Origin: Nocardioides kongjuensis
Lineage (GTDB): Bacteria; Actinomycetota; Actinomycetes; Propionibacteriales; Nocardioidaceae
DNA length: 64,000 nt
Direction of reading: 5' to 3'
Assembly (NCBI RefSeq): GCF_013409625.1
Contig: NZ_JACCBF010000001.1
Span: 744,001-808,000 of the forward strand
Each line of letters begins with the position of its first letter. Positions within the stretch are counted from its first letter, which is position 1. The notes beneath the pieces are model-generated. The model was not told the origin of the DNA and made no database searches. It saw only the letters and a list, made by a program, of their open reading frames with translations. The position numbers and the translations under genes are program-made. This document shows, in pieces, positions 19,163 to 28,527 of this stretch.

Positions 19163-19627
19163 TCACGCCTCCCTGCGGTGGTCACCCCGCATCATCCGTG
19201 CCATGCAGAAGCAGCACACGGCGAGCGCGACCATGCCCACGCCGAGGTAGGCCATCTGGTCGACGCTGAACAGGTTGACCGCCAGCAGCACGAACCAGAT
19301 GCCGAGCACGTCGGCGCCGAACTGCGGCATGGCGGCGACGAGCAGCCCGATCAGGAGCGTGATCGCGCCGACCCACATCACCGCGTCGGCAGCGTTGCCG
19401 GGCAGGAAGTTGTTGGCCCACGTCGAGATCGAGCCCTCCCACGTGGTGCTGTCGGTGACGGCGTTGGTCATCATGTCGAGCCCCCACAGGACGGGGAGCG
19501 CGACGAAGGTCGCCCAGAGGGCCACGCGGCTCTGGTGGGCGGCGTCGACGGAGGCGAAGTGCGTGAGGTCGTGCATCTCCTCGCGCATGTCGTGGGTGAG
19601 GTTGTCCCACGCGTGGGTGCTGGCCAT
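19163..19627 (-). CDS. Small membrane protein of unknown function
   Basis: 154 residues with an N-terminal amphipathic part (DNLTHDMREEMHDLTHF) and four predicted hydrophobic segments (about 37-57, 80-100, 103-122, 124-143). The family is not recognised. AAAGGGG lies 6 nt before the ATG as ribosome-binding site. It is divergent from a SufR-like regulator, which could control it from the 118-bp intergenic region. Its stop lies 4 nt from the convergent GNAT-like gene. Confidence 0.75.
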   Translation of the reverse strand: MASTHAWDNLTHDMREEMHDLTHFASVDAAHQSRVALWATFVALPVLWGLDMMTNAVTDSTTWEGSISTWANNFLPGNAADAVMWVGAITLLIGLLVAAMPQFGADVLGIWFVLLAVNLFSVDQMAYLGVGMVALAVCCFCMARMMRGDHRREA

Positions 19628-19745
19628 GGTCGGCCCCTTTCTCGAGCGGTCCCCGTTTTGTAAGGGACATCACGATTGACGGTAGACCTGCGGCGATCTT
19701 TCGACAAGACTCGTGTCTGCTAGAAAATCGGGGAGGGAGCAGGCC

Positions 19746-20396
19746 ATGGACGAGGCGTTCGGGCAGCGGGTGGCACGGGTCGGCTCCCTGGCCGATCCGG
19801 TACGACGGGCGCTCTACCGGTTCGTGGCCGAGCAGCCCGGCGCGGTGAGCCGCGACCAGGCGGCCAGCGGCGTCGACGTACCGCGCCACACGGCCAAGTT
19901 CCACCTCGAGCGACTCGTCGACGAGGGCCTGCTCGTCACCGAGTTCCGGCGGCTGACCGGTCGCACCGGGCCCGGCGCGGGCCGGCCGGCGAAGCTGTAC
20001 CGCCGCTCGCGCCGCGAGCTGACCGTGAGCGTGCCGAGCAGGCGCTACGACCTGGCGGGCCAGGTGCTCGCCGACGCGGTGGAGCGGACCCTGGCGGGCA
20101 CGCCGATGCCGGACGCGCTGGCCGCGGCGGCCGACGACGCGGCGGACGCGGTCGCGGGCAGCGTCGTCGAGGGGCAGCCGCTGCTGGAGACGCTCGTCCC
20201 GCTCGGCTACGAGCCGCGCGCGGAGGACGATGGTGCGCTCTGCCTGGCGAACTGCCCCTTCGACCGGCTCGCGGCGGATCACCGCGACCTGGTCTGCGGG
20301 GTCAACCGGGGGTTCCTGTCGGCCCTCGCCCGCAGGTTCGGCGCCACCGTGGAGCCGGTCGAGCCGGGCCCGGGGTGCTGCGCGCGGGTCAGGTGA
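19746..20396 (+). CDS. HTH transcriptional regulator with SufR-like C-terminal cysteine cluster
   Basis: 216 residues. ATG 19746 is chosen because GGGGAGGGAG lies just upstream; an in-frame GTG at 19713 has none. The N-terminal winged HTH (about 10-90) reads LADPVRRALYRFVAEQPG ... HTAKFHLERLVDEGLL. The C-terminal CLANCPFDRLAADH...LVC...GCC cluster resembles SufR-type regulators, where cysteines bind an Fe-S cluster and the protein represses Fe-S assembly or stress genes. No suf genes are nearby; the likely local target is the divergent small membrane protein. Its last 8 bases overlap the convergent ThDP enzyme gene. Confidence 0.75.
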   Translation: MDEAFGQRVARVGSLADPVRRALYRFVAEQPGAVSRDQAASGVDVPRHTAKFHLERLVDEGLLVTEFRRLTGRTGPGAGRPAKLYRRSRRELTVSVPSRRYDLAGQVLADAVERTLAGTPMPDALAAAADDAADAVAGSVVEGQPLLETLVPLGYEPRAEDDGALCLANCPFDRLAADHRDLVCGVNRGFLSALARRFGATVEPVEPGPGCCARVR

Positions 20397-22011
20397 TCGC
20401 GAACATCCGCGGGCGGGCCTCGAGCACCACGACGGACGGTCCGGGCTCCCGCAGCTCGGCGGCGAGCGTGCTGCCGAGCGTCTCGGAGCTGACCCGGTGC
20501 GCCGGGATGCCGAAGGCCTCGGCGAGGGCGACGAAGTCGGGCCGGGCGAGCTCGGTGGCGGTGGCCTCGCCGAAGGCGCCGGTCATGTACTCGCGCAGGA
20601 TGCCGTAGCCGCCGTCGTCGATGATCAGCCAGGTCACGTCGGCGTCGTGCTGGCGGGCGGTCGCGAGCTCGGCGATCCCGTACATCGCGCCGCCGTCGCC
20701 GGACACCGCCAGCGTCGGCCGCCCGGTGCCGATGGCCGCGGCGAGCGCCGCGGGGAACGCGAACCCGAGACCGCCGGCGCCCTGGGCGGAGTGGAACTCG
20801 CCGTCCTGCGGGTCCCAGATCGACCAGGCCCAGTAGCCGGCGATGGTCATGTCCCAGAAGGTGTGCAGGTCGGCGGGCACGGCGTCTCGCAGCGTGGCCA
20901 TCAGCGCCAGCTCGGGTGCCAGGTCCTGGCCGGCGAGCCGGGCCTCGACCCGGCTGCGCAGGTCGGCGGCCACCTGCGTGCCGCGCTCGACGGCGCCCGC
21001 GGCTGCCGGCGGGAGCAGGTCGGCGATCACCTCCAGCGCGAGTCCGGCGTCGGCGTGGATCCCCAGCACCGGGTAGTTCGAGCCGAGGGCGCGCGGCTCC
21101 GCGTCGACCTGGATCAGGACGCCACGGGGCGCGAAGGTGAAGTAGTTGCTGGTGACCTCGCCGATCGTGGTCCCGACGGCCAGCAGGACGTCGGCGTCCT
21201 CGAGGAGGTCGGTGGTGTGGCGGTCCTCGATCCAGCTGCCGGCGGAGAGCGGGTGGGCGAACGAGATCGCGCCCTTGCCGCCGGCCGTGGCCACGACGGG
21301 TGCCCCGAGCGCCTCGGCGACGCGGAGCAGCTCCTTGGGTCCGGTGGCCGAGCGGCGGACCCCGCCGCCGGCGAGGATGACCGGACGTTGCGCCCCGGCG
21401 AGCAGGCGGGCGGCCTCCTGGGCGAGCTCGGGGCGGGCCGGACGGGACGGGACGTGGGTGATCGTCGAGGTCACCGGCGGCACGGGGGAGGGCTCGAGCA
21501 GCACGTCCTGCGCGATCTCGACCCAGACCGGGCCGGCCGGCACCGTCTGGGCGAGCGACCACGCGTCGGCGATGGCGGAGGGGATGTGCGCGGCGTCGAG
21601 GACGACGGTCGTCCCCTTCGTGACGTTCTGGGCGCTCTTCTGCTGGTCGTCGATCTGGTGGAGCAGGCCGTTCTTGCGTCCGCCGATCCCGCGGCGGGGG
21701 ACCTGGCTGCTGACCACGACGATCGGGACGCCGGTCGTGTAGGCCTCCTGCAGGGCACCGAGGGCGGTGAGCGCGCCGGGGCCGGTCGACACGAACATCA
21801 CGGCCGGGTGCCCGGTGGCCCGGGCGTAGCCGTCGGCGCCGAAGGCGGAGTTGTTCTCGACCCGCGAGCTGACGAAGTGCAGGTCGCTGCGCCGGATGGC
21901 GTCGAACAGGCCGAGGGCGTGCTGCCCCGGGATCCCGAAGATGTGGGTGACCCCGAGCGAGGTCAGGGTCTCGACGACGACGTCTCCGCCGTTGCGCACG
22001 TGATCGGTCAC
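20389..22011 (-). CDS. Thiamine-diphosphate-dependent enzyme (acetolactate synthase-like / 2-oxoacid decarboxylase)
   Basis: 540 residues from GTG 22011. The three ThDP domains are visible: N-terminal Pyr domain with the activating Glu in SSRVENNSAFGADGYARATG; central domain (RPVILAGGGVRRSATGPKE); C-terminal PP domain with GDGGAMYGIAEL and IIDDGGYGI, where the usual Asn-Asn is Asp-Asp. It is not a classical anabolic IlvB (no regulatory partner nearby). Its GTG overlaps the TGA of the 2-hydroxyacid dehydrogenase gene, and both sit in an operon with an amino-acid importer, so I infer a catabolic 2-oxoacid decarboxylase or carboligase. A 5-guanidino-2-oxopentanoate decarboxylase (AruI-like) role would fit the nearby ureohydrolase but is not proven. 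Confidence 0.8.
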   Translation of the reverse strand: MTDHVRNGGDVVVETLTSLGVTHIFGIPGQHALGLFDAIRRSDLHFVSSRVENNSAFGADGYARATGHPAVMFVSTGPGALTALGALQEAYTTGVPIVVVSSQVPRRGIGGRKNGLLHQIDDQQKSAQNVTKGTTVVLDAAHIPSAIADAWSLAQTVPAGPVWVEIAQDVLLEPSPVPPVTSTITHVPSRPARPELAQEAARLLAGAQRPVILAGGGVRRSATGPKELLRVAEALGAPVVATAGGKGAISFAHPLSAGSWIEDRHTTDLLEDADVLLAVGTTIGEVTSNYFTFAPRGVLIQVDAEPRALGSNYPVLGIHADAGLALEVIADLLPPAAAGAVERGTQVAADLRSRVEARLAGQDLAPELALMATLRDAVPADLHTFWDMTIAGYWAWSIWDPQDGEFHSAQGAGGLGFAFPAALAAAIGTGRPTLAVSGDGGAMYGIAELATARQHDADVTWLIIDDGGYGILREYMTGAFGEATATELARPDFVALAEAFGIPAHRVSSETLGSTLAAELREPGPSVVVLEARPRMFAIT

Positions 22012-22985
22012 AGGGTCTCCTGGAGGTCGGCGCCACCGGGGGTGGCGGTGGTGAGGGGGGCGGAGGTCGGGGTCAGCGCGGCCAGCACGTTGGCGACCGC
22101 CCCCATGACGTAGGCCCGCTCCGAGGCGCCGCTGTAGAAGCCGGCGTGGGGGGTGACGATGGTCCGGGGATGGGACAGCAGCGGGTCGGCCGGGTCCGGC
22201 GGCTCCGGGTCGGCGACGTCGAGGAAGGCGCCGCGCAGGTGGCCGCTGTCGAGCGCCGTGAGCACGGCGGCCGCGTCGACCAGCTCGCCTCGCGCGACGT
22301 TGACGACGTATCCGTCGGGGGGCATCAGGGCGAGCGCCCGTGCGTCGACCGCGTGCCGGGTCTGCGGTGTCGAGGGTGCGTGCAGGCTCAGGACGTTCGA
22401 GGTCGCGAACAGCTGGTCCGCGGAGTCCACGCGGTCGACGCCGGCCGGCCACTCCTCGGCCGGGACGTAGGGATCGAGCGCCACGATCCGCCCGAACATC
22501 GGCCGGGCCCGGACCGCCAGGTGCTGGGCGATCTGGCCCATGCCGTACAGGCCGAGGGTGAGCTCGCTGAGCCGCGGCGGTGCGGGGATCCGGGTGAAGT
22601 CCCAGTCGGCGGCTGCGGCCTGGCCGGCGGCGAGTTCCCGGGTCATCGCGAGGATCCCGGCCAGGGCATGGGTGGCGACCTCCTCGCTGGCCAGCGGCGG
22701 CAGGCCGCACACCTGCACCCCCGCCGCCCGGGCGGCAGCCACGTCCACCTGGTCGAGCCCGACCGTGGTCGTCGCGACGACCCGGAGCCGGGAGAGGGCC
22801 GCGATGGTCGCGGCGTCGATGCCGACGAAGCTGACGATGAGCGCCTCGGCGTGCTCCGCCCGGTCGCGGACGTCGACGGCGCTGTCGGCGCCGATGAGCT
22901 CGACCCGGTGCCCGGCGGCGCGCAGGGCGGCGATCCCGGGGCCGAAGTCGAGCCCACCGGTGTCGGTCACGGCTACGAGTGCCAT
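22008..22985 (-). CDS. D-isomer-specific 2-hydroxyacid dehydrogenase
   Basis: 325 residues. It has the NAD-binding motif [21 protein letters not shown]; the substrate-binding Arg lies in [15 protein letters not shown]; the catalytic Glu lies in [14 protein letters not shown] and the catalytic His in TPHAGFYSG. It interconverts a 2-oxoacid and the D-2-hydroxyacid. The ATG is 4 nt after the ABC ATPase stop, with GAGGA as ribosome-binding site, and its own stop overlaps the ThDP gene start (GTGA). The pair therefore probably acts on the same 2-oxoacid. Confidence 0.9.
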   Translation of the reverse strand: MALVAVTDTGGLDFGPGIAALRAAGHRVELIGADSAVDVRDRAEHAEALIVSFVGIDAATIAALSRLRVVATTTVGLDQVDVAAARAAGVQVCGLPPLASEEVATHALAGILAMTRELAAGQAAAADWDFTRIPAPPRLSELTLGLYGMGQIAQHLAVRARPMFGRIVALDPYVPAEEWPAGVDRVDSADQLFATSNVLSLHAPSTPQTRHAVDARALALMPPDGYVVNVARGELVDAAAVLTALDSGHLRGAFLDVADPEPPDPADPLLSHPRTIVTPHAGFYSGASERAYVMGAVANVLAALTPTSAPLTTATPGGADLQETL

Positions 22986-22989
22986 GTCC

Positions 22990-23754
22990 TCACAGCACCT
23001 TCGACAAGAAGGCCCGGGTGCGGGCGTGCTCGGGTCGCTCGAAGACCTCGGCGGGAGAGCCCTGCTCGACGATCACGCCCTCGTCCATGAACACCACCCG
23101 GTCGCAGACCTCGCGGGCGAAGCCGATCTCGTGCGTGACCACGATCATCGTCATGCCGTCGGCGGCGAGTGACTTCATCACGTCGAGGACCTCGCCGACC
23201 AGCTCGGGGTCGAGCGCGGAGGTGGGCTCGTCGAAGAGCATCAGTGCCGGCTTCATGGCGAGGGCGCGGGCGATGGCGACGCGCTGCTGCTGGCCACCGG
23301 AGAGCATGCTCGGGTAGTGGTGCTGCCGGTCGGCGAGCCCGACCCGCTCGAGGAGTGCCTCCGCCTCGGCCCGGGCCTCGGCCCGGGGACGGTGCTGGAC
23401 GGAGACCGGAGCCTCCATCACGTTCTCCAGGGCCGTCATGTGGGGGAAGAGGTTGAAGCGCTGGAAGACCATGCCGACGTCGCGGCGCGCCAGGGCGATC
23501 TGCGAGCGGTGCAGCTCGTACTTCTTGCCGTTGGCGCGCCGGTAGCCGACCAGCTGGCCGTTGACGCTGATCTCGCCGCCGTCGATGCGCTCGAGGTGGT
23601 TGATGCAGCGCAGGAACGTGCTCTTGCCCGATCCCGAGGCGCCGAGGAAGGACACGACCTCGCCGCGTCGGACCTCCAGGTCCACCGACTTGAGGACCTC
23701 GTGGCGTCCGTAGACCTTGCGCACGGCACGTGCGTCGACCATCAGGGTGTTCAT
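22990..23754 (-). CDS. Polar amino acid ABC transporter, ATP-binding protein
   Basis: 254 residues. Walker [11 protein letters not shown]-loop [18 protein letters not shown], signature [16 protein letters not shown], Walker [14 protein letters not shown] and the H-loop [11 protein letters not shown] are all intact. This is the GlnQ/HisP type. The ATG overlaps the permease stop (ATGA), with AGGAGG upstream. It drives uptake of an amino acid together with the two following proteins. Confidence 0.95.
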   Translation of the reverse strand: MNTLMVDARAVRKVYGRHEVLKSVDLEVRRGEVVSFLGASGSGKSTFLRCINHLERIDGGEISVNGQLVGYRRANGKKYELHRSQIALARRDVGMVFQRFNLFPHMTALENVMEAPVSVQHRPRAEARAEAEALLERVGLADRQHHYPSMLSGGQQQRVAIARALAMKPALMLFDEPTSALDPELVGEVLDVMKSLAADGMTMIVVTHEIGFAREVCDRVVFMDEGVIVEQGSPAEVFERPEHARTRAFLSKVL

Positions 23755-24689
23755 CGAGCTCCTCCTCGGTTGAGGGCTGTCCTGCGTGGCCTGCTCGCGA
23801 CACCGGCGGTGCCGCGGCTCATCCTGCGCTCCAGGCGGGCCTGTCCGTAGGTGAGGACCGTGGTCATCGCGAGGTACCAGATCGACGCGACGAGGAGCAG
23901 GGGGATCTGCTGGAAGTTCCGACTGTAGATCGCCTGCGCCGTGCCGAGCAGGTCGAGCATGCCGAGCACCACGACCAGCGACGACTGCTTGAGCATCGTG
24001 ATGGTCTCGTTGGCGGTCGGGGGGATGATCAGTCGCGACGCCTGGGGAAGGATGATCCGGCGATAGGCGACGACCGGGCTCATCCCGAGGGCCTCGGCCG
24101 CCTCCGCCTGGCCCTTGTCCACACCGCCGATGCCGGCGCGGACGATCTCGGCCATGTACGCCGCCTCGTTGAGCCCGAGACCCAGGATCGCGGCCATGAA
24201 CTGCGTGATCACGGTGTTCGTCGACCAGGTCGCGAAGCTGGGCCCGAACGGGATGGCGAGGCTGATCTCCGGGAGCACCGAGGCGAGGAAGTACCACCCG
24301 AGCAGCTGGACCAGGATCGGCGTGCCGCGGAAGAACCACACGTAGACGCCGGCGCTCCACCGCAGGACCGGGTTCTCGGACAGGCGCATCACCGCGAGCA
24401 CGGTGCCGAGGACGACACCGAGGACCATCGCGACGACGGTGACCTTGAGCGTGGTCACGATGCCGTGCAGGATCGAGGTCTCGAACAGGTAGCCGCTGAC
24501 CAGGTCCCAGCGCAGCGCGTCGTTGGTGACCAGGAACTTCACCAGGACGCCGGCGTAGACCGCGATGACGGCGACCGCGACCCAGCGCCAGGGGTGGCGC
24601 AGGCGGATCACCGGCTCCTCGGCGTGACCGGTGGCCAGCTCACCCCCGGCGACGGGGCTCGTCGGGACGCTCACGTCACTTGCCTGCAT
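23751..24689 (-). CDS. Polar amino acid ABC transporter, permease
   Basis: 312 residues. After a cytoplasmic N-terminal stretch of about 35 residues come about five to six membrane segments and the HisM/GlnP-type domain. It has [27 protein letters not shown] and the EAA loop [22 protein letters not shown]. Only one permease gene is present, so a homodimer is expected. It overlaps the binding-protein gene by 14 nt. Confidence 0.93.
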   Translation of the reverse strand: MQASDVSVPTSPVAGGELATGHAEEPVIRLRHPWRWVAVAVIAVYAGVLVKFLVTNDALRWDLVSGYLFETSILHGIVTTLKVTVVAMVLGVVLGTVLAVMRLSENPVLRWSAGVYVWFFRGTPILVQLLGWYFLASVLPEISLAIPFGPSFATWSTNTVITQFMAAILGLGLNEAAYMAEIVRAGIGGVDKGQAEAAEALGMSPVVAYRRIILPQASRLIIPPTANETITMLKQSSLVVVLGMLDLLGTAQAIYSRNFQQIPLLLVASIWYLAMTTVLTYGQARLERRMSRGTAGVASRPRRTALNRGGAR

Positions 24690-25593
24690 TGATCGGGGCG
24701 CCGGTCAGGGCCTGAGCGGTCAGGTTCCACTTGGCCAGCAGGTCGTCGTAGGTGCCGTTGTCCTGCAGCACCTTCAGGGCGGCCGCGACGGCGTCGCGCA
24801 GTCCGGTGCTGTCCTTGGGGAAGGCGATGCCGACGGGCAGCGTGCCGAACGGCTTGGCCGGCACCTCGAAGGTGTCCGGGTTCTGCTTGACGTTGTAGGC
24901 CAGCGTCAGGTCGAGGGCGAGCACGGCGTCGGCCCGGCCGGACTGCAGCGCCTGGATCGCGCTGGCCTGGTCCGGGAGGGGCGACTTGTCGACGGGCTTC
25001 TTGCCGGCGGCCTCGCAGTCCTTGCTGATGTCGTCGGCGACGAGGTCTCCGGTCGCCGCCTTCTCCACGGCCACGGCGCGCCCGCAGAGGTCGGACTGCT
25101 CGGTGAGCCCGTCCGGGTTTCCCTTCATCACCAGGAAGGTGACGCCGGAGCTGAGGTAGTCGACGAAGTCGACCTGGGTCTGGCGCTCGGGCTTGTCGAT
25201 CATCGAGGTGAGGCCGAGGTCGTAGCGGTGGGCGGTGAGGCCGCCGATGATGCCGTCGAAGTTGGTGTTCTGGAAGTCGAACTCCACGCCGAGCACCTCA
25301 CCGAGCGCCTTGCCGAGGTCGGCGTCGAAGCCGAGGACGGTCTTGTTGTCGGTGTCGAAGTACTCCATCGGCGGGAAGCTGACACCGGAGGCGACCTTGA
25401 CGACCCCGGCGTCCTTGATGTCCGCCGGCAGCAGGCCGGCCGCGTCGGCGTCCACCTTCTGGGCGCTGAGGGTCGCGCTCGCGTCGGGGCCACCGGCGGC
25501 GGACGTGCCGTCGTCCGGGGCGGCGCACGCGGTGACGGCGAGGGCTGCCGCGACGGTCGTTGCGGCGGCGAGGGTGGTGCGGGTGATCTTCAT
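24676..25593 (-). CDS. Amino acid ABC transporter substrate-binding lipoprotein
   Basis: 305 residues with a lipoprotein signal (MKITRTTLAAATTVAAALAV, lipobox V-T-A-C near residue 23). The SBP_bac_3 fold follows: PPMEYFDTDNKTVLGFDADLG, FQNTNFDGIIGGLTAHRYD, DQASAIQALQSGRADAVLALD and GIAFPKDSTGLRDAV. It captures a polar or basic amino acid or analogue outside the membrane; the ligand cannot be read from the sequence. First gene of the leftward operon, divergent from the PucR regulator at 25731. Confidence 0.93.
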   Translation of the reverse strand: MKITRTTLAAATTVAAALAVTACAAPDDGTSAAGGPDASATLSAQKVDADAAGLLPADIKDAGVVKVASGVSFPPMEYFDTDNKTVLGFDADLGKALGEVLGVEFDFQNTNFDGIIGGLTAHRYDLGLTSMIDKPERQTQVDFVDYLSSGVTFLVMKGNPDGLTEQSDLCGRAVAVEKAATGDLVADDISKDCEAAGKKPVDKSPLPDQASAIQALQSGRADAVLALDLTLAYNVKQNPDTFEVPAKPFGTLPVGIAFPKDSTGLRDAVAAALKVLQDNGTYDDLLAKWNLTAQALTGAPINAGK

Positions 25594-25666
25594 GGCGCTC
25601 TCCGGTTCGGGCTCACAGCTCGGGGACGGGTCTGGGTCGGGGACGACGTGGTGCGGATCACGAAAC

Positions 25667-25699
25667 TAGGGTTCGATGGACCTCGGCCGACAGAGTCGG
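25667..25699 (+). promoter_or_regulatory. Candidate promoter and inverted repeat for the PucR regulator / ABC operon
   Basis: TAGGGT at 25667-25672 is a -10 candidate giving a leader of about 50 nt with GAGGAGGG before ATG 25731. CCGAC-AGA-GTCGG (25687-25699) is a perfect inverted repeat between the divergent genes and a candidate regulator site. Confidence 0.35.
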
Positions 25700-25730
25700 A
25701 ACCGCACAGCGAGGAGGGCCCGACAGTGCA

Positions 25731-27338
25731 ATGCCGTCAGGTGCGGAAACAGGGGTGGCCGTGCTGCTGAACGACGCCTTCGAGGTCCCGCTGGCCGAGC
25801 TCCTCGCCAATCCGGCGCTGGGTCTGACCCAGGTCGCCGGCCCGACCGACACGGTGAGCATCAGCGCCGTGGCCACCACCGAGCTGGCCGACCCGACGCC
25901 CTACCTCGAGCAGGGCGAGCTGCTGCTGACCTCCGGTCTCGGCCTCGCCGACGAGCCGGGCGGCATCGGCGTCTACGTCGAGCGCGTCGCCACGGCGGGG
26001 GTGGCCGCGCTCGGTTTCGGGGTCGAGCCGGTGTTCCCGGAGGTGCCCCGGGCGCTCGTCGAGGCCTGCGAGCAGCACCGGCTCCGGCTGCTGGACGTCC
26101 CGACCGGGACGCCGTTCGTCGCCGTGAGCCGGGCGTTCACGGAGGAGGTGGCCCGTCGCCAGCAGCGCGAGTTCGAGACCGAGGCACGTGCGATGGCCGC
26201 CCTCGCCGGGGCCGCCGGCGGTGCGGACCCGATCCGGTCGCTCGTCCGGCAGCTGTCCCGCCGCACGGGCGCGACCGCCGTGCTGCTCGACCCCGACGGC
26301 AACGCGCTCGCCACCGGCGGCCGGTTGCCCGCCCCGCCGGTGCGGCAGCTGCTGCGCGACCACGCGGCGTCGCTGCAGCAGGGCGGTGCTGCCCTCGCCA
26401 CGACGTCGACCCTCGGCGACCGGCTCCACCTCAACCTGCAGGTGGTCCCCACGGGCTCGTCCGCGGGATCGCGCCTGGTGCTCGCGCTGACCTCGGCGAA
26501 CGCGCTCACCCTCTCGGAGCGGCGCACGACCGCGTCTGCGTTGTGGCTGCTGGCCGCGCTGGTGAGCCCGCGCTACGCGCTCGAGGCCCGGACCGAGGGG
26601 ATCGCGGCGCTGGTGCGCCTGCTCACCAGGGGCCACGTCGACGACCTGGACCGCCTGCTGCGCTCCGGCGCCGCGGCGCAGGGCGAGCACTGGGTGGTGG
26701 TCCGCGGGCAGTCGACCCGCTCGCCACGGGGCCGGCGTGACACGGCCGTCGACATCGCCACGCTGCGGACCGCGCTCGGTACGCCGTACCTCGACCTCGC
26801 CGACGGGAGGCTGACCGCGCTGGCGCCCTGTGACCGGACGGACCCGCCCGCTCCGCCCGCCGACGTCGCCGCACTCGGCTGGGCGCTCGGGTACAGCGCG
26901 CCCTTCCGGATCGACGAGCTCTCCGAGGCGCGGGCGCAGGCCGACCGGATGCTCCGGCGCGCACTGGCCGGCGAGGCCGCCGTCGTCGTCCACCGGGAGA
27001 CCGACGTGGCCGTGGACTCGCTGGTCCAGCGCGAGGAGGCCACCGCGTTCGCGCGCTCGCTGCTGCGCAACGTGCACGAGCTGCCCGACGACCAGGCGGC
27101 CGCGCTGCTCGCGACGCTCCACACGTGGCTGTCGTGCCACGGCAGCACGGAGCGCACCTCGACCATCCTCGGCGTGCACCGCAACACCGTCCGGCACCGG
27201 CTCACCCAGGTCGCGACCCTGCTCGACGCCGACCTGCAGGACCCCGAGACCCGGATGACGCTGTGGTTCGCGCTGGGCTGGTCCGGCGACGGAGCCGACC
27301 GCGCGGGCCCGGGCGGGATCAGGCCAGCGCGGCCGTGA
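25731..27338 (+). CDS. PucR family transcriptional regulator
   Basis: 535 residues. The N-terminal PucR domain (LLANPALGLTQVAGPTD ... TPYLEQGELLLTSGLGL ... TGTPFVAVSRAF) is followed by a GGDEF-like middle region and a C-terminal HTH_30 domain (LHTWLSCHGSTERTSTILGV HRNTVRHRL). Such proteins control purine, amino acid or polyamine catabolism in response to metabolites. GAGGAGGG lies 12 nt before the ATG. It is divergent from the ABC/2-hydroxyacid/ThDP operon, the obvious target, and is a paralogue of the regulator at 32923. Its 3' end overlaps the convergent serine hydrolase by 20 nt. Confidence 0.9.
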   Translation: MPSGAETGVAVLLNDAFEVPLAELLANPALGLTQVAGPTDTVSISAVATTELADPTPYLEQGELLLTSGLGLADEPGGIGVYVERVATAGVAALGFGVEPVFPEVPRALVEACEQHRLRLLDVPTGTPFVAVSRAFTEEVARRQQREFETEARAMAALAGAAGGADPIRSLVRQLSRRTGATAVLLDPDGNALATGGRLPAPPVRQLLRDHAASLQQGGAALATTSTLGDRLHLNLQVVPTGSSAGSRLVLALTSANALTLSERRTTASALWLLAALVSPRYALEARTEGIAALVRLLTRGHVDDLDRLLRSGAAAQGEHWVVVRGQSTRSPRGRRDTAVDIATLRTALGTPYLDLADGRLTALAPCDRTDPPAPPADVAALGWALGYSAPFRIDELSEARAQADRMLRRALAGEAAVVVHRETDVAVDSLVQREEATAFARSLLRNVHELPDDQAAALLATLHTWLSCHGSTERTSTILGVHRNTVRHRLTQVATLLDADLQDPETRMTLWFALGWSGDGADRAGPGGIRPARP

Positions 27339-28527
27339 TCGCGTCGAAGGCCGCGAGGGTGCTGAACAGCTTCCACGCGTGCTGCGGCTCCGGCCAGCTC
27401 GAGAGCTTGGCCGCCACGACACCGGCGGGGCGGTTCACGTAGATCATCTGGCCGTGGATGCCGAGGCACAGCAGCACGTCGGAGCCCGCGTACGGCAGCC
27501 AGACCTGGTTGCGGTACATGCCGCCCGGCATGAGCGTCTCGGTCGGGCTGGTCGCGAACGCCTCGCGCGAGTCGGCGTCGCCGGTCAGGGTGTCCGTGAC
27601 CCACCACTCGGGCAGGACCTGCTCGCCGGTCAGCGAGGCGCCGCCGTGGCCGAGCAGGTGCCCGAAGCGCACCAGGTCGCGCAGCGCGGCGCAGATGCCG
27701 CCGTCGAACATGCCGGAGCCCACCGGGTCGACACCGATGACGGCGTCCTCCTCGGCGCCGATCCGCGACCAGAGCAGGCTCGACATCAGCTCCGGCATCC
27801 GCTGGCCGGCCGCCGCTTCGCACACCCAGCCAAGCACGTCCGTCTCGCCGCTGCGGTACTCGAACGGACCACCGTGCGGGCCCTTCTGCCGCAGGGTGAG
27901 CAGGAAGTCGTACATCGTGCTCGGCACGCCGGGACGTGTGCGCGTGGCCCAGCCGATCGCCTGCTCGAGGACCCGGACCTCGGCCGTGGGGTCGAGGTAG
28001 TCCTCGGAGAACCGGATGCCCGAGCGCATGTCGAGCAGGTGGCGCACGGTCGCGCCGGCGTACCCGCTGGCCTCGAGCGCCGGGACGTAGTCGGTCACCA
28101 GCCGGGCCGGGTCGAGCAGGCCCTGACCGGCGAGCACGCCGGCGACCGAGCCGACCAGCGACTTGCTCACCGACATCAGCAGGTGCCGGGTACCGGGTGC
28201 CATGCCGCGCGGGTAGTGCTCGCCCAGCAGGCGGCCGTGCTGCGCGACCGCCCAGCCGTCGGTCTCGGTGGCGTCCATGACCTGTGCGGCCGTGAGCACG
28301 CTGCCGTCGTAGAGCCGGACCTCGACCGCACCCAGGTCGCCTGCAGGCACGCCGAGGTCGGCCACCGGCCCCGTGCCTCGACCGATCCGCGCGGTCGGGA
28401 CGATCTCGTCGACGTGCTGGAAGGACCAGTCCAGGAAGCCCGCCGTCTGCCAATTGTCGAGCGTGAGGCCGGCAACGGGGCGGTCGGTGTGTTCTCCCAG
28501 CACGTCGTCGATGCTAGACGGCCCCAA
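27319..28527 (-). CDS. Beta-lactamase family serine hydrolase
   Basis: 402 residues, class C / esterase-type fold without signal peptide. The nucleophile motif is S119-V-S-K122 (LLMSVSKSLVGS), the second motif is Y-R-S-G-E and the third is H-G (LGIHGQ). Known relatives include 6-aminohexanoate-dimer hydrolase and esterases; a cytoplasmic amidase or esterase is more likely than a beta-lactamase. It overlaps the ATP-grasp gene by 14 nt and ends operon B, so it may hydrolyse the amide made by that enzyme or a related imported compound (inference). Confidence 0.85.
   Translation of the reverse strand: MGPSSIDDVLGEHTDRPVAGLTLDNWQTAGFLDWSFQHVDEIVPTARIGRGTGPVADLGVPAGDLGAVEVRLYDGSVLTAAQVMDATETDGWAVAQHGRLLGEHYPRGMAPGTRHLLMSVSKSLVGSVAGVLAGQGLLDPARLVTDYVPALEASGYAGATVRHLLDMRSGIRFSEDYLDPTAEVRVLEQAIGWATRTRPGVPSTMYDFLLTLRQKGPHGGPFEYRSGETDVLGWVCEAAAGQRMPELMSSLLWSRIGAEEDAVIGVDPVGSGMFDGGICAALRDLVRFGHLLGHGGASLTGEQVLPEWWVTDTLTGDADSREAFATSPTETLMPGGMYRNQVWLPYAGSDVLLCLGIHGQMIYVNRPAGVVAAKLSSWPEPQHAWKLFSTLAAFDAITAALA

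Noticed and set aside
19676..19704. TTGACG with 17-nt spacing as a promoter for the SufR-like gene
   Set aside because: The matching -10 (TTTCGA) is poor, and other alignments are equally weak, so no promoter was called.
27319..28527. True beta-lactamase (antibiotic resistance)
   Set aside because: It has no signal peptide and the S-V-S-K / Y-R-S layout fits esterase/amidase relatives; the operon context is metabolic.
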